DNA of 64,000 bases, from contig NC_080044.1 of assembly GCF_012489685.1 (NCBI RefSeq), positions 51,584,964-51,648,963 on the forward strand, given 5' to 3'. The position numbers were made by a program, and so were the translations under genes. This DNA comes from Lotus japonicus (Eukaryota > Streptophyta > Magnoliopsida > Fabales > Fabaceae). Position 1 is the stretch's first letter. Each line of letters opens with the position of its first letter. Positions 32,040 to 43,795 of the stretch are shown here, piece by piece. The notes under the pieces were generated by a model. It saw only the letters and a list, made by a program, of their open reading frames with translations. It was not told the DNA's origin and made no database searches.

Positions 32040-34983
32040 TGTAAGACCCTACTTTGATGAATGAAATTATTTATTTCAGAATAAATGATAAAATGTGTCT
32101 TGCTTGTGAATTGTGAATTTTTCCTTGATGCATTGGAGTGTACAGTATTATTTATATTGAAGTGATAATACTCGGGGGGTAGGAAATAATAATTTATAAG
32201 GTCAAGGACTCCAAGGTAAGTGATTTTGGGTTGCTTGAGGGCCAAGGAGGAGGGCCATACTCGAGTATGTGAAGAGGAGAGGAGAGGAGACTTGTTTTGA
32301 CTAGGAATGCAAGAGTTAAGGGGAATATTGAGGGATTATTTCTCATAATCATGGCTGATCAGTTTTTATTCAAGGAAATAAAGGAGAATGAAGAGCCATA
32401 AATGCATTGTCTCCATTCAAATTAGTGAAACTTGTGGATGCCCTTGCATATCCTTGTCTTGACCGCGGGTATAGGGGTAAAAGGGGAAGATTTCTGCAGC
32501 TTTTGAGAGACCTAAAAGAGGCTGAGTAGAATCACAATCTCATACCCTCATTTTCCACACACATTCAGAAGAAAAAAAGAAAGAAAGAAACAGTAAGAGA
32601 GTGAGAGAGGGCGGCGGCTAGAGGAGAGAAAGAAGAAGAAGAATGAGTGAAAGCAAGAGAGATCAAGAGAGAAAGGAGAAGATCAAGTCAAGGCTGAAGG
32701 TGCAGCAAGGAGAAGACTTCTCCATTCATCTATTCCATCACCATTCTTTCATCCTTTCATTCCAAAAAACTAAGGTAAGGGTGGATCTAGTGGGTAGAGT
32801 CTAGGATCAAAATGATGAAGGTTTTATGATTTACATGGTTATGGTCTGAATTTCGTGATGATGATGATGTATGTGGGTTAGGGGGCTGATCTTTTACTTT
32901 AAGAACTTGATATGTGCTGCCTTAAACATGATCAAAAGTTGATGCCATGATCACTTGCTATTGATGCCAAACTTGACAATTTTACCATGATTTTGCCTAG
33001 AACAAATTCTGTGATGTATCATATACTTAAGGATGATTATGTCGATGATTAAAATGATGCGTTTGCTGCTGTATGTTGGCCTAGAGAATGGCCAAAACGT
33101 TTTCAAAAAAAAGAGAGAAGCCTAGAGCATATGGTGCTCTCGGCTACACCCAAAACAAGGGTTTTGGTGGATTTTTCTTTAGTTTTTTGGTGCTATTCAT
33201 TATTGCTGATTGCTACTGGAATCTTTACCAAATTTGTGATGCTTGTATAATGATATGATCAATATGTCAATGCTTATCAAATGATCCCATGTCATAGGTA
33301 TGAATTCCATGATTTTTCACTAGATTTTGACTACATTTTCACATGATTTAGCATGAAAGATGATGTATGTTCAGTTCTGAAATTTTTGTGAGAATATGCT
33401 TGATAATGTTGGCTGGACATTGGCTTGTGAAGTTGGAATGGAAGAAAGGAAGAGTTTTGAAAACCCTTGAGCCCTTTAGGGTTTGGCCGAGCCACTTTTG
33501 TTGTTGTCGGCGAGTTTTCTTTCTTTCGATTCATGCACAAGTTTATGTGATAGCTTGATTGATGAGTTTGCCATGATTTAAGTATTGGTATGCATGAGAA
33601 TACGGCTATGTGTTTTGGTATAGCTTATATGTTGCCTAACTTGGATATTGCCAAAGAGTCGCTCACCTAGCTGTAATTCCTTTTGGTGCTGTGATTATTT
33701 CTGTCGTTTATGTTTCACTATTCGATGATATAAGTGCTAAGACTCTAGGATGACTTAGTAGAGCCTTGAACAAAGAGAAATGAGAACTTAATCGCTTGCA
33801 AGTAAAATGTGATGAAATTGGAACATAGGTCTAGTGATGACTATGGACCATGAGAACGATGGTACCGTTAGAGACAAACGGTTGCTTGCACGCGAGGGTG
33901 TTTGTGGGTTGTACTGTGTGTCCCCACGTGATGAGGTTGACTGCGGTCTCGTCGAGATTTATGGGTTGTACTGTGTGTCCCCATGTGACTTGGGTTGTAC
34001 TGAGTGTCCCCTTGTGATTGTTCATCTGCGGATGATCGTGATTTGGCCATGGTATTGAGGTGGTTGTGTGAATGGTGATGACATTAGTCTAACTGGAATT
34101 AGGTGACTAACTGAGATGAGACTTAAAGATTTTCCATTTAAAACTTATTATTCATGTGATATATGATTTTGCTATATGTGAACATGAGATCTGACCCTGT
34201 TATGTGTTATGTGTTATTCTTGGGGGGGGGGGGCAGATGGTGAAGATCGAGAGCTCAGTGACCTCTTGGACGATCGATCTTCATGATTAGGAGAAGGACA
34301 ACGCCTGGCAGACCGACTCTAGCCAGGTACGTCGCTTGTACGTCGGCAGTGCTACGATCACCGGACGAGACCGACATGGGAACATCATCGAGACTGAGAA
34401 GATGGAATGGGGCAAGGTCAAGATGCCCTTTGCAACATGCCGCTTTCTGCACCCAGGTGATGAGGGTTCCAGCTCGAACTCTCCACAGTTGGCTGATGCA
34501 GAGGAGGATACTTCACAAGCGCCTGAGGCACCAGCCTGGTGGGGGCGTATTGGTGACTTTCCAGTCCCGCCTCTAGAGTCACTTCCAGATCCTGATGCCG
34601 GTGCTCCGTCAAAGAAGAGACAATGTGGGTGGCTCGAGGAGTGATTGATGTTTGTCTTGTTGGGGGTCCAGTGACACGTAGTTCTGAACTATCATTTATT
34701 TGTTTCATTTTCAGAGATTATGGGTGTATTTTGGTTTAGGGCTTTAGCCCGAGGTTTCAACTTTTGTATTGTTGGATTATTTATTGCTTTTATTAAAGAG
34801 TTGCTTTATTCAGAAATGTATGTTTTATTTATTTCGCTAGTTTAATTCGTAAAGTTTTCAAGAGTTTCACAATAATTGAACCTTTGTCATTAATGCAAGA
34901 TTAATATGTGAATCGACGAAAACTCTTTACGAAAATACATGTGATTGGTTATTGTGTGACATTCGAGAAATCGGGGCATTACA
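32040..34983 (+). repeat. CHR 3' LTR (complete)
   Basis: 2944 bp, TGTAAGACCC to CATTACA. The first 1770 bp have no partner in the window because COP-M cut the 5' LTR. It includes purine-rich and A-rich stretches, repeated GTACTGTGTGTCCCC modules around 33910-34010, a G run at about 34221-34233 and the LTR ORF. The following five bases, GAAGG (34984-34988), should be the target duplication. Confidence 0.88.
34237..34644 (+). pseudogene. ORF embedded in CHR 3' LTR
   Basis: Counterpart of 28265-28672, with one TAG at about 34288. Beyond it the frame is open to the same stop. Most differences between the two copies keep the frame. Confidence 0.4.
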
Positions 34984-35256
34984 GAAGGAGGAGAAGGAGG
35001 AGGCGCGGCGCTGAAATTAGGGTTCACTCATCACTGGTTCTCACTTCTCGGTTCAAGACTTTGGAATGTGGTTAACTGGTTATTGGTTGTGTGGAAACAG
35101 GATAAATGGATATATCAGTTCGGTTCGGTTACCGAACCGGTTTTGAGACTTTTGATCGGTTACCGAACCGGTTTTTAAATTTAGGTTCGAGTTTGGTTCG
35201 GTTCTTAACGGTTCGGTTTTTTGTTAGCTTCGGTTTTGAGAGAACCATAAACAGTC
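34984..35256. other. Non-coding stretch with GGTTCGGTT palindromes
   Basis: No coding frame. At 35115-35235 GGTTCGGTTACCGAACCGG-type palindromes and CGGTTCGGTTTTT motifs recur several times, as often seen in small transposon or retroposon ends. Its origin is not determined; it may be the residual 3' UTR of COP-H or host DNA. Confidence 0.4.
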
Positions 35257-36242
35257 CTAGACATAACCCACATCAGATGATTTTCTCCATGACACATGAA
35301 CTTGATCATCTGGAGCTCTTTCAATGCGTTTTGTCAGACGATTCTGAAGGTCTTTGAAACAAACTTTGGTGGTTTTGGTAGTTCGTCTACGTTTGATAGC
35401 TGATGACATAAGCGTCTGGAGACGCCTCTTTTGCACTTGGGAAAGGGAAAGGATGGTGCCAAACCTTGTCGCTTTTGAAGAGCTGGTTTCTGGAGTTGAT
35501 TGAGAGGGTTCTTTTTCAAGAATGGGTGCAGTTTGAAAAATCAGTGGTGAGTGTGGAATGGGGATATTAGTGATTGGAGATATTTGTGGTGAAGTGGTGT
35601 TGTCATTGTTTTTGTTGTTGATCAGATCCTCATTGGTTCTTTCCTCATCAGAGGAATCAATGGAGTGAATGGGCGTAAACTGAGGAGAGTTCTGAACAGT
35701 GGGTTCCACAACCTGTGGTTCAGCCATGTTGGTGTTTGGAGAGTTTGGTCTTGATGGTTCAGTGGTGTTTGGTGGGGAAAGATTATTGTGGTGTGATGGT
35801 GTTTCAGGAGCTTATTGTTCATAGGTTTCATTGAAAAGAGAAATGGCGAAGTCTTGATTAGAAAAATCAGATGGTACCTCTTGGTATGGTAGAGTGGTTC
35901 CCAAGGAAATTGCAAGCCTGGTGTGAAAAGCGATGTCTTCATCACCCAGAATCTCATCATGTTCATCTGCTATAATTTTTCTCTTTCTGTACCGAGGCTG
36001 GGTAGCCTTCTCAGCAGGTTCTTCTTCAAATTGCTTCCTTAAGTGTTTAAGCTTTTTGGGTTCTACTGGCTTGGTCGCTGGGGATCCTTTGCCATAACGG
36101 GTTCTTGAAGCAACTAGATGAGACGGAGGCGGCAATGGTACTCCACTCTTGATGATTCGAATGGACTGTTCCTTGGTAAGGACCTTGGGTAGCTCTCTAG
36201 ACTGTTCAACCTCATCTTCAGGAAACGGTGCAATCCTTAAAG
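35257..36242 (-). pseudogene. COP-H extra ORF, C-terminal part
   Basis: Continues in frame from 42152 once LRD and one CTCTT copy are removed. Low-complexity Pro/Ser/Thr-rich with basic patches, similar in composition to the C-terminal regions of the other extra ORFs. A TAA at about 35812 interrupts it, and the final stop is at 35257. Confidence 0.65.
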
Positions 36243-36247
36243 CTCTT
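36243..36247. repeat. Target-site duplication of LRD, left copy
   Basis: CTCTT, repeated at 42147-42151 after the other LTR. Confidence 0.92.
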
Positions 36248-37501
36248 TGACGAACGCACTGTCGCGGGTGCGTGTCAAAGTATTTTTGCTTTGAATGCAG
36301 TACAAGGTGATGAACACCAGGATCGATCTCACAAGGACTCGGTGAATTATTAATTGATAATGGAGTAAAATAAAATCAAACAAAAAGGGGGGTTTTGATT
36401 GATTTGATAGAAGGTAACAAAGAAATAATTAAATAGATCAAACAGAAGAGAGAAAACGTTAGTCATCAGATTATAACATTCAAGTGCAACAAACCTTCAT
36501 TGGTTACAAAAGATTAACTCTTCCTTATCAATTCCCTAATTCATGAGAACTAATTAACTAAGCGAAAATTAATTTACAGTTTCCTAAACTAAGCGATTAA
36601 GAAACAGTTACGAACTAACATGAACTAAGCGAACATGCATCAACTCTTATTTCTTAAACTACGGAATTAAGCAAACCCTAGATCAGAAATAGAGATGAAG
36701 AGAATTAATAAAGAAGAAATTTGCATTAAGAACAGAACCTCAAGTTTGCAAACACAAGAATATTAAAAATCCTAAGACTAACTATGGAGTTTAGCAACTC
36801 ATACTAGAAAAGATGGAGAGAGATATTAGGAGAAGGTGGAGGAGGTGATGGTGAGATGTGGTGAGGTGGTGAGGTGGTGAGGTGGTGAGGTCTAACAAAA
36901 GCCTAAACTCACTTATTTATACTAATAAATAAACTTGTTCATCAAGTAACAATCTTTGTTATCTAAATCTTCACAAAATCGGGCCAACATAAAGGAGTAA
37001 GCTGCTGAACAATCAGGCATTCGCGGGTCCCACAAGAAGTCTGAATCTTCAATTGAGGTAAACATGAGAGTTGTAGCTCTTTAAGTCAGCTTCGTGGGCC
37101 TTCAATCGGATCCTAATTTGGAGTTCTGTAGCCCAAGATATGATCATTTTAGTGCAGACTGTTCCAGACTCGCAGGATTAGCGACAGCAACTTTGCAAGG
37201 ACATTATGACCAAGTTCGAGGCTGATTCTCAAAATGTGCTCAACATAAACGTTGTAGGGCTTCGAGTTAGCTTTCCAACGACATATTATTCGCCCTATTT
37301 GGATATTTTTAGCTATGGACTCAACCTGTTCTAGCAAAACAGTCACAGAAACTAAAAGTGTAGAATTAAACTCTTTTCCATGAATAATCCAAATAAACAC
37401 TAACGGTCAAAACATGGCTAAATCATAACAATTAAGCACAAGAATGTATATAATGAAGCTTAGAAAGACACACGTAAAGTGTATCAATTATACACTTATC
37501 A
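36248..37501 (-). repeat. LRD 3' LTR
   Basis: 1254 bp, TGACGAACGC to CTTATCA on the plus strand. It has two more units of a GGTGGTGA minisatellite (36856-36890) than the other LTR and lacks an 11-bp segment found near 41605. Confidence 0.92.
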
Positions 37502-38960
37502 AATACCCCCACACTTAACCTTTTGCTCTCCTGGGCAAAACTTAACTTCAAAGAAGATTCAAAAAATCAATTATGATAACAAGTACTTCCTAAAACCTAA
37601 AAACTCAGCACACACTTATCTTTGAGAAGTAGAAATTCAGATTTATGAGCAAGAAAACAACCACTTTAATTTTCACATAGATTAACAAACAAGAATTTCA
37701 TCAGCTACATTTCAAGCCAACAAGAAATTGCAAATTGAACATCAAAGTTGGATGCAAGTGTTATACTCTCTACTCTCAAGTGTTTGGGCTTGTGTTTAAT
37801 CATGCTTAAGCAACTCTCATCATCTCATGAAAACATGCATCTATCATAGGCTTGACAAGATTCTAACACACCAATTAAATTGAACAAATGCATACAAAGA
37901 TCAAAGGACTTTTGAAGGTTGTAATGAGGCTAAGGTCAAGGAATGATTTATGAAAGATATTCAGAGTTAAAACCTTAGGAAAAATAAGAGCAATGAGGAA
38001 TAATTCAAATTAAACCTACTCACAACCCCAAGAATTAACACATTCTTCCTTTTACAACTTCATTTTTGTCAACTTCCACTTCCTTTTCTTTCTTTAGTAC
38101 CTTCCTTCACTTAGTAACTTCTCTTTTTTTCTTTCTTTTTCTTTTTTTGACATTTGCATATTTTTCTTTTTTTTTTCTTTCAACTTCTTTTCAGCTTGCT
38201 TACAATTTATCCTCAAGGAAGGCACCTCTTTTGAGCAACTTAGACCATGCATTCAAATACTCATTCCCAAGTCAATTCCAAAGCTCTTACATTTCCTAAG
38301 GTAAGGTATCATCATTGTTTTTCACTTAGGCTTGTAATGAGCTACAAAAGAATAGAGATATTAGGCTCAAAGGGGTTAAAACAAAGGTTAAAACATGCAA
38401 GGTAAGCTTTTTAGGCCAATAGCTTATTGAAAAAGAATGCCTTATCACATCAAAGTATGAAAATGAACAACAATTTGAGTCAGAATCAAGTCAAGTTCTG
38501 CAGTGCATATAAACATGAGGAAATCACACAAGAAAGAAGAGAATCATGACAAAGATATTACCATTCAAGTGTTTGGTCCAAAATCTCACAAGGTAGTCTC
38601 ACATGGCAAGCATATAACACAATGAATCCAACAAATCAGTTCTCAATGCAAATCATGATGAACTCAAAATGCAAGCAACTTCATCCAAAAGAGACATGAA
38701 ACTTAACAGAAAAGTGGTTACATTGCTCACAAACTCAGCATCTCTAAAACTCATTGAAAAAGTGTGAACTCTTTTATTGAAAACAATAAAAATAAAGCAA
38801 ATAAATTGAAATTGCAAACTATCCTAACTGAGGTTCTACTACTCCTAAATAAGATTCTCATTCCAATACTTAAATCACATATTGTCCTCAATGTGAGGCA
38901 CAAATCATCAAATAAATTAGACAAGTGTAATAAAAGAGAAAGGTTAGGAAAAACCAGGGA
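37502..38960 (-). other. LRD 3' non-coding region with polypurine tract
   Basis: On the minus strand TGTGGGGGTATT sits next to the LTR (37502-37513), a good polypurine tract. The rest is AT-rich with poly-T runs (38065-38200) and no convincing gene. Small hydrophobic frames here are composition artefacts. Confidence 0.7.
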
Positions 38961-40226
38961 TCAAGGGAGTTGGCGAGACATGAAACCTGGTAATGCTCTG
39001 AATCTGCTATCACCTGGGTCCGGTGGAGGCCTTGCATTAAGGGGAAGCTCATAGTCTTGAGGCACAACAACAACAATCCACAAGTCAGGTGGCTTTGGAG
39101 GGATCTCATCTGCAACAATCTTAACAGACTCAAACTGTTTTCTAGCACCTTTAGCATGACTCATGACAATGTTCAGTTTGAGTGAAAACTTTTTTCGAGC
39201 ATCTGCCCAACCTGAAACAAGAGTAAATGAAAAATCAGTACTTTCAACAATCAACTCTTTGTCTAGAGGCTTCGGTAGAGGTTTCAAAAAGTATTCTTCT
39301 ATGGAAATTGATTCCTTGCAATCAACAGAGTCTCCAATAAGCACGACTTTTTCAAAAATGTCTAGATTAATTAAAAGCGGCTTGTGTGAAAAAATTGCTA
39401 ATTTAGATCTACGTTCTACATTCATATTCTTAACTGCATCCCCTGCAAAACACTTCTTGAGATCATCCAACAATTTATTTTCTTCTTCACCAGGATACAT
39501 CTTCTCACTCTCATAAGTTCTATGTGGAAGAGGGAGATGTATTTCTTGTTGGTTGGCTTCATCATTAGAATCTGCAAAATCAAAACATGATGGACTATCA
39601 ACACTAGTATCAAAAGCAGCATCGAATTCAAGCTTACTAACATCACAAGAACAATCAGTGTTAGCATCAAGATGAGTATCATCACAAGGATTAACTTCAT
39701 CATCAATCTCTGCATCAGCTTCATGTTGCAATGTGGGAGCGCGTGCAACTAGCTCGTTAACTGGAGCTTGTAAATTTGCAGTATCTTGCAGGTGTTGATC
39801 AGCATTTGCATTGAGATTTGCAGACATTTGGTTCAACATGTCTTGAATTTCTTGCAATATGGAAGGTTCCTCGTGTCGAGGTTGTTGAAACTGGGCTTGG
39901 TTTGCTTCATATTGCTTTGAAATGTCTTCCAGAAATTCGGGTGGATCATTCCAAGGTTGATGAAATTCCTCTTGTGAATGATGTGGATCATGAAATGAAT
40001 ATTGAAATTCCTCTTGCGGATAATAGCATAGTGGTGAATAAATAGGCGGCTGGAATTGCCCTTGTGGATGATAGCAAGGTGGGTCACACCAAATATTTTC
40101 AAAATTCTCTTGTGGATAACATTGAGGTGACTCAAACGGTTGTTGATAGCTCTTGAGCAACATTTGTGTAACAGAAAATTGTATCTCGTCGAGTTTGGCT
40201 TCTAGCTTATCAAGTTTAGCTTCCAT
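38961..40226 (-). CDS. LRD single ORF, unknown protein (421 aa)
   Basis: 421 residues from the Met at 40226. It has a short coiled-coil N-terminus (MEAKLDKLEAKLDEIQ), a Gln/Pro/Tyr-rich segment with repeated CYxPQEEF-like units (about 30-110), an acidic Asp/Cys region (about 170-250), and a more globular C-terminal part (about 260-421) ending in a Pro/Arg-rich tail. No zinc knuckle, protease, RT or integrase motif. It is completely open despite about 2% LTR divergence. It may be a Gag-like RNA-binding protein or a relic of captured sequence; I do not recognise it. Confidence 0.65.
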   Translation of the reverse strand: MEAKLDKLEAKLDEIQFSVTQMLLKSYQQPFESPQCYPQENFENIWCDPPCYHPQGQFQPPIYSPLCYYPQEEFQYSFHDPHHSQEEFHQPWNDPPEFLEDISKQYEANQAQFQQPRHEEPSILQEIQDMLNQMSANLNANADQHLQDTANLQAPVNELVARAPTLQHEADAEIDDEVNPCDDTHLDANTDCSCDVSKLEFDAAFDTSVDSPSCFDFADSNDEANQQEIHLPLPHRTYESEKMYPGEEENKLLDDLKKCFAGDAVKNMNVERRSKLAIFSHKPLLINLDIFEKVVLIGDSVDCKESISIEEYFLKPLPKPLDKELIVESTDFSFTLVSGWADARKKFSLKLNIVMSHAKGARKQFESVKIVADEIPPKPPDLWIVVVVPQDYELPLNARPPPDPGDSRFRALPGFMSRQLP

Positions 40227-40876
40227 CACTGCAAAAACTCTACAGACTAACACAGTAACACTCGTGTTCTGTTTATTTTTTTCACCACAAAGAAAATAGT
40301 AAACAAAAACAAAAAAAATCTAACGAAGAAAACAAAAACGTAAAAGAAAAGAATCTAATAGGAGTAATACCAATGGAAGAAGAAAAAAAAACTGAAAGTA
40401 ACGAAAAAAAAGAAGAAAATATGTTAGTGAAAAAAAAATTAAATGGGACCTGAAAGACAAAAAAAAAAGAATCTGGTAAGAAAAAAAAATTGAACGAAAC
40501 CAGCAAAAATAAAAGAAAAAAAAAGTTAGTAAAAAGAAAATCTAGTAATAATAATAATAAGAATAATAATGAAGGGAAAGAAGATAGAAAAGATAGCAAA
40601 ATAAAATAAAAGAGAGAAAAGATAGAGAAATAAGAATAGAAGATAGTGATATAAAAATAGAAGATGGGAAAGAGAATTAGAAGATTGAAGATAGAGATAA
40701 AAGATATGGGATAGATATATAAGATATAAAAGAAAAAACAACTTACAATCTAATTAATAATTATAAAACCAAATCAAATTTATGTATAACCGTGTTCCTC
40801 TTTTCTTTTTTCTTTTTTTTATTAAAAACGTAAAAAACAAAAAAAATACTCTAAGAATAATTAATAATCACCGAAG
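40227..40876 (-). other. LRD leader, very AT-rich
   Basis: A/T-rich leader between PBS and ORF. Long open frames here on the minus strand are poly-Phe/Leu composition artefacts. Confidence 0.6.
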
Positions 40877-40894
40877 TCCCCGGCAACGGCGTCA
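40877..40894 (-). other. LRD primer-binding site (tRNA-Asp type)
   Basis: On the minus strand TGACGCCGTTGCCGGGGA, matching the tRNA-Asp complement except for A in place of the third-position G, three bases after the LTR. The same tRNA as ATH, with a different mismatch. Confidence 0.8.
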
Positions 40895-40897
40895 ATT

Positions 40898-42146
40898 TGA
40901 TGAACGCACTGTCGCGGGTGCGTGTCAAAGTATTTTTACTTTGAATGCAGTACAAGGTGATGAACACCAGGATCGATCTCACAAGGACTCGGTGAATTAT
41001 TAATTGATAATAGAGTAAAATAAAATCAAATAAAAAGGGGGGTTTTGATTGATTTGATAGAAGGTAACAAAGAAATAATTAAATAGATCAAACAGAAGAG
41101 AGAAAACGTTAGTCATCAGATTATAACATTCAAGTGCAACAAACCTTCATTGGTTACAAAAGATTAACTCTTCCTTATCAATTCCCTAATTCGTGAGAAC
41201 TAATTAACTAAGCGAAAATTAATTCACAGTTTCCTAAACTAAGCGATTAAGAAACAGTTACGAACTAACATGAACTAAGCGAACCTGCATCAACTCTTAT
41301 TTCTAAAACTACGGAATTCAGCAAACCCTAGATCAGAAATAGAGATGAAGAGAATTAATAAAGAAGAAATTTGCATTAAGAACAGAACCTCAAGTTTGCA
41401 AACACAAGAATATTAAAAATTCTAAGACTAACTATGGAGTTTAGCAACTCATACTAGAAAAGATGGAGAGAGATATTAGGAGAAGGTGGAGGAGGTGATG
41501 GTGAGATGTGGTGAGGTGGTGAGGTCTAACAAAATCCTAAACTCACTTATTTATACTAATAAATAAACTTGTTCATCAAGTAACAATCTTTGTTATCTAA
41601 ATCTTTTCTAAATCTTCACAAAATCGGGCCAACATAAAGGAGTAAGCTGCTGAACAATCAGGCATTCGCGGGTCCCACAAGAAGTCTGAATCTTCAATTG
41701 AGGTAAACATGAGAGTTGTAGCTCTTTAAGTCAGCTTCGCGGGCCTTCAATCGGATCCTAATTTGGAGTTCTGTAGCCCAAGATATGATCATTTTAGTGC
41801 AGACTGTTCCAGACTCGCAGGATTAGCGACAGCAACTTTGCAAGGACATTATGACCAAGTTAGAGGCTGATTCTCAAAATGTTCTGAACATGAAAGTTGT
41901 AGGGCTTCGAGTTAGCTTTCTAAAGACATATTATTCGCCCTATTTGGATATTTTTAGCTCTGGATTCAACCTGTTCTAGAAAAACAGTCACAGAAACTAA
42001 AAGTGTAGAATTAAACTCTTTTCCATGAATAATCCAAATAAACACTAATGGTCAAAACATGGCTAAATCATAACAATGAAGCACAAGAATGTATATAATG
42101 AAGCTTAGAAAGACACACGTAAAGTGTATCAATTATGCGCTTATCA
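40898..42146 (-). repeat. LRD 5' LTR
   Basis: 1249 bp, TGATGAACGC to CTTATCA on the plus strand, followed by CTCTT (42147-42151). Confidence 0.92.
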
Positions 42147-42151
42147 CTCTT

Positions 42152-42745
42152 GGAACAATCCTCTTGGACGATTCCTTCACCGCTTGATCAGACAGTTCTC
42201 TCAGTTTCTTCTTCTTGCCTTCTCCCAACGGTTCAGAGGTAGTAGCCTTTCCCTTGCCCTTGGCGGATCTTTTCTTCTTGGCTAAAAACTCATCAGGAAC
42301 TTCAGAGTCATCACAGAGAATGTTCATCCTGCTCACATCTCTCAGTTTGATTGGTGTTGGAAAGATGACATCTTCATCCAACCTTTCATCTGATTCCAGG
42401 AACTCAGCAGTAATCCCATTCTTTTCAAAGATTACAGTGAGCAAAGAACCAAAAGAGAGAAACCCTTGGCTCTTTTCTAGTAACTTTATCAAGTAGTTCC
42501 ATATCAGATGGGCGGGGTTGATCTTCACCCGCTTGAAAATATTATACAATGCATACCTTGCATGTGCATTCACATGATTTCTGGCTCCGTCCTTTGGTAG
42601 AATCACCTTGCTGATCTCAACATTGTTGAACTTGACTTCATCTTTGAGGTTGCTCACCTCCACATATAATGGGTCTTCAGGGTTCTTCCAAATGCACTTC
42701 CAGTCGTGTGTATTCTCTTCGAAAATCTTGGAGATGTACTTTGAT
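42152..42745 (-). pseudogene. COP-H extra ORF, N-terminal part
   Basis: About 198 codons with the putative plant transposon protein domain, then a basic Lys-rich block that runs into the LRD insertion. An in-frame TAA sits just upstream (about 42744), so the N-terminal region seen in COP-M is missing or shifted. Confidence 0.65.
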
Positions 42746-43139
42746 TAAGAATTTGAAGTGACGGTTTTAGAAAGTCGTGCATTGGCATTTTCTTTGTGGA
42801 GAGAGAAATTGATAAACAATTAATCGCGGTTACACGCGCGGTAAAAGCTGTTTGAATAACTGTTCCGCATTGAATGTGATATGACCTTTCAGAAAATAAC
42901 TGTTGAAGCACGTGTCATAGATATGATGACGTTGAACTTGACAATATTTCTGCGAGCTGTGAATGAACGATATGAAGTTCCATAATGCTCCCTCATAGAA
43001 CAGTGAGTCATTAGACGGTTCATGATTGTTGCCAGATGGTAGAGACACTGAACGATTCATGATCTTTGCTGAACGGTGGATTTATAGAACGGTACTTGCA
43101 AGCAAAAGGAAACATGCTTTCGTACCTTTAATATGCAGA
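42746..43139 (-). other. COP-H pol/extra-ORF spacer
   Basis: No open frame of note. Comparable in place to the pol-extra ORF spacer of SV1. Confidence 0.5.
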
Positions 43140-43790
43140 TTGCATATTAATTCTTGCTCTCAGATCCACGAATCTGCTTTCTAGCAATGGCTTGGTGAGA
43201 ATATCAGCTAGTTGATCTTCAGTGTGTACATGAGATATATCAATATGTCCTTTAGCCACAAGATCTCTAATGACATGATGCTTGATTTCAATGTGCTTTG
43301 TTCTTTAGTGCTGAACATGATTTTTAGCTATGTTGCTGGCGCTGGTGTTGTCACATAATAGAGGTATACTGCCTTCATGGATGTTGTAGTCTTCAAGTTG
43401 ATGCTTTATCCATAAGAGTTGTGTGCAACAAGAGTTAGCTGCAACGTGTTCAGCTTCAGCGGTGGATAGTGATATAGTGCTTTGTCTTCTACTTGTCCAA
43501 GAAACTAGACAGTTTCCTAGGAAGTGACATCCTCCACTGGTGCTCTTTCGTTCAATTCTGTCTCCAACATAATCAGCATCGCAAAATCCTTTTAACCTGA
43601 AATCACTAACTTTCTCATACAAAAGACCAAGATTAGCAATACCTATTAAATATCTAAAAAATCATTTAACAACACTGAGGTGTGATTGTTGAGGGTTTAC
43701 CTGAAACCTTGCACACAAGCAGACGATATACATGATGTCTGGTCTGCTAGACGTTAGGTACAGGAGAGATCCTATCATTTAATTTTGTTG
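43140..43790 (-). pseudogene. COP-H RNase H (Pol C-terminus), broken
   Basis: Copia RT thumb and RNase H: SSRPDIM (about 43735), CDADY (about 43575), ERKSTSGGCHFLG, STAEAE (about 43455), CDNTSA, and a degraded LADILTKPL near 43190. Stops at about 43663 and 43305 break the frame. Upstream it is interrupted by the solo LTR at 43796. Confidence 0.8.
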
Positions 43791-43795
43791 TTCCT

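Larger units (their letters stand above)
27840..34983 (+). mobile_element. Chromodomain Gypsy element CHR (Tekay/Del-like), 5' LTR truncated by COP-M
   Basis: Consists of the last 1172 bp of the 5' LTR (27840-29011), iMet PBS, broken RT-RNase H-integrase-chromodomain, polypurine tract and a complete 2.9-kb 3' LTR (32040-34983). Gag and protease are missing: only about 300 bp separate the PBS from RT. The rest of the 5' LTR must lie left of COP-M, off-window. Long LTRs and a chromodomain at the integrase end suggest the Tekay/Del clade. The shared LTR parts differ at about 33 positions (2.8%). Confidence 0.88.
36248..42146 (-). mobile_element. Non-autonomous LARD-like retrotransposon LRD
   Basis: 5899 bp with LTRs of 1254 and 1249 bp, a perfect CTCTT duplication, a tRNA-Asp-type PBS next to the right LTR and a polypurine tract next to the left LTR, so it is transcribed on the minus strand. 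The 3.4-kb interior holds one 421-residue ORF and no gag, protease, RT or integrase that I can recognise. The LTRs differ by about 26 substitutions (2.1%) and two indels. The PBS suggests mobilisation by an Athila/Tat-type partner (inference). Confidence 0.88.

Noticed and set aside
40282..40741. Phe/Leu/Ser-rich minus-strand ORFs resembling membrane proteins
   Set aside because: Low-complexity A/T-rich leader of LRD; no start context or conservation.
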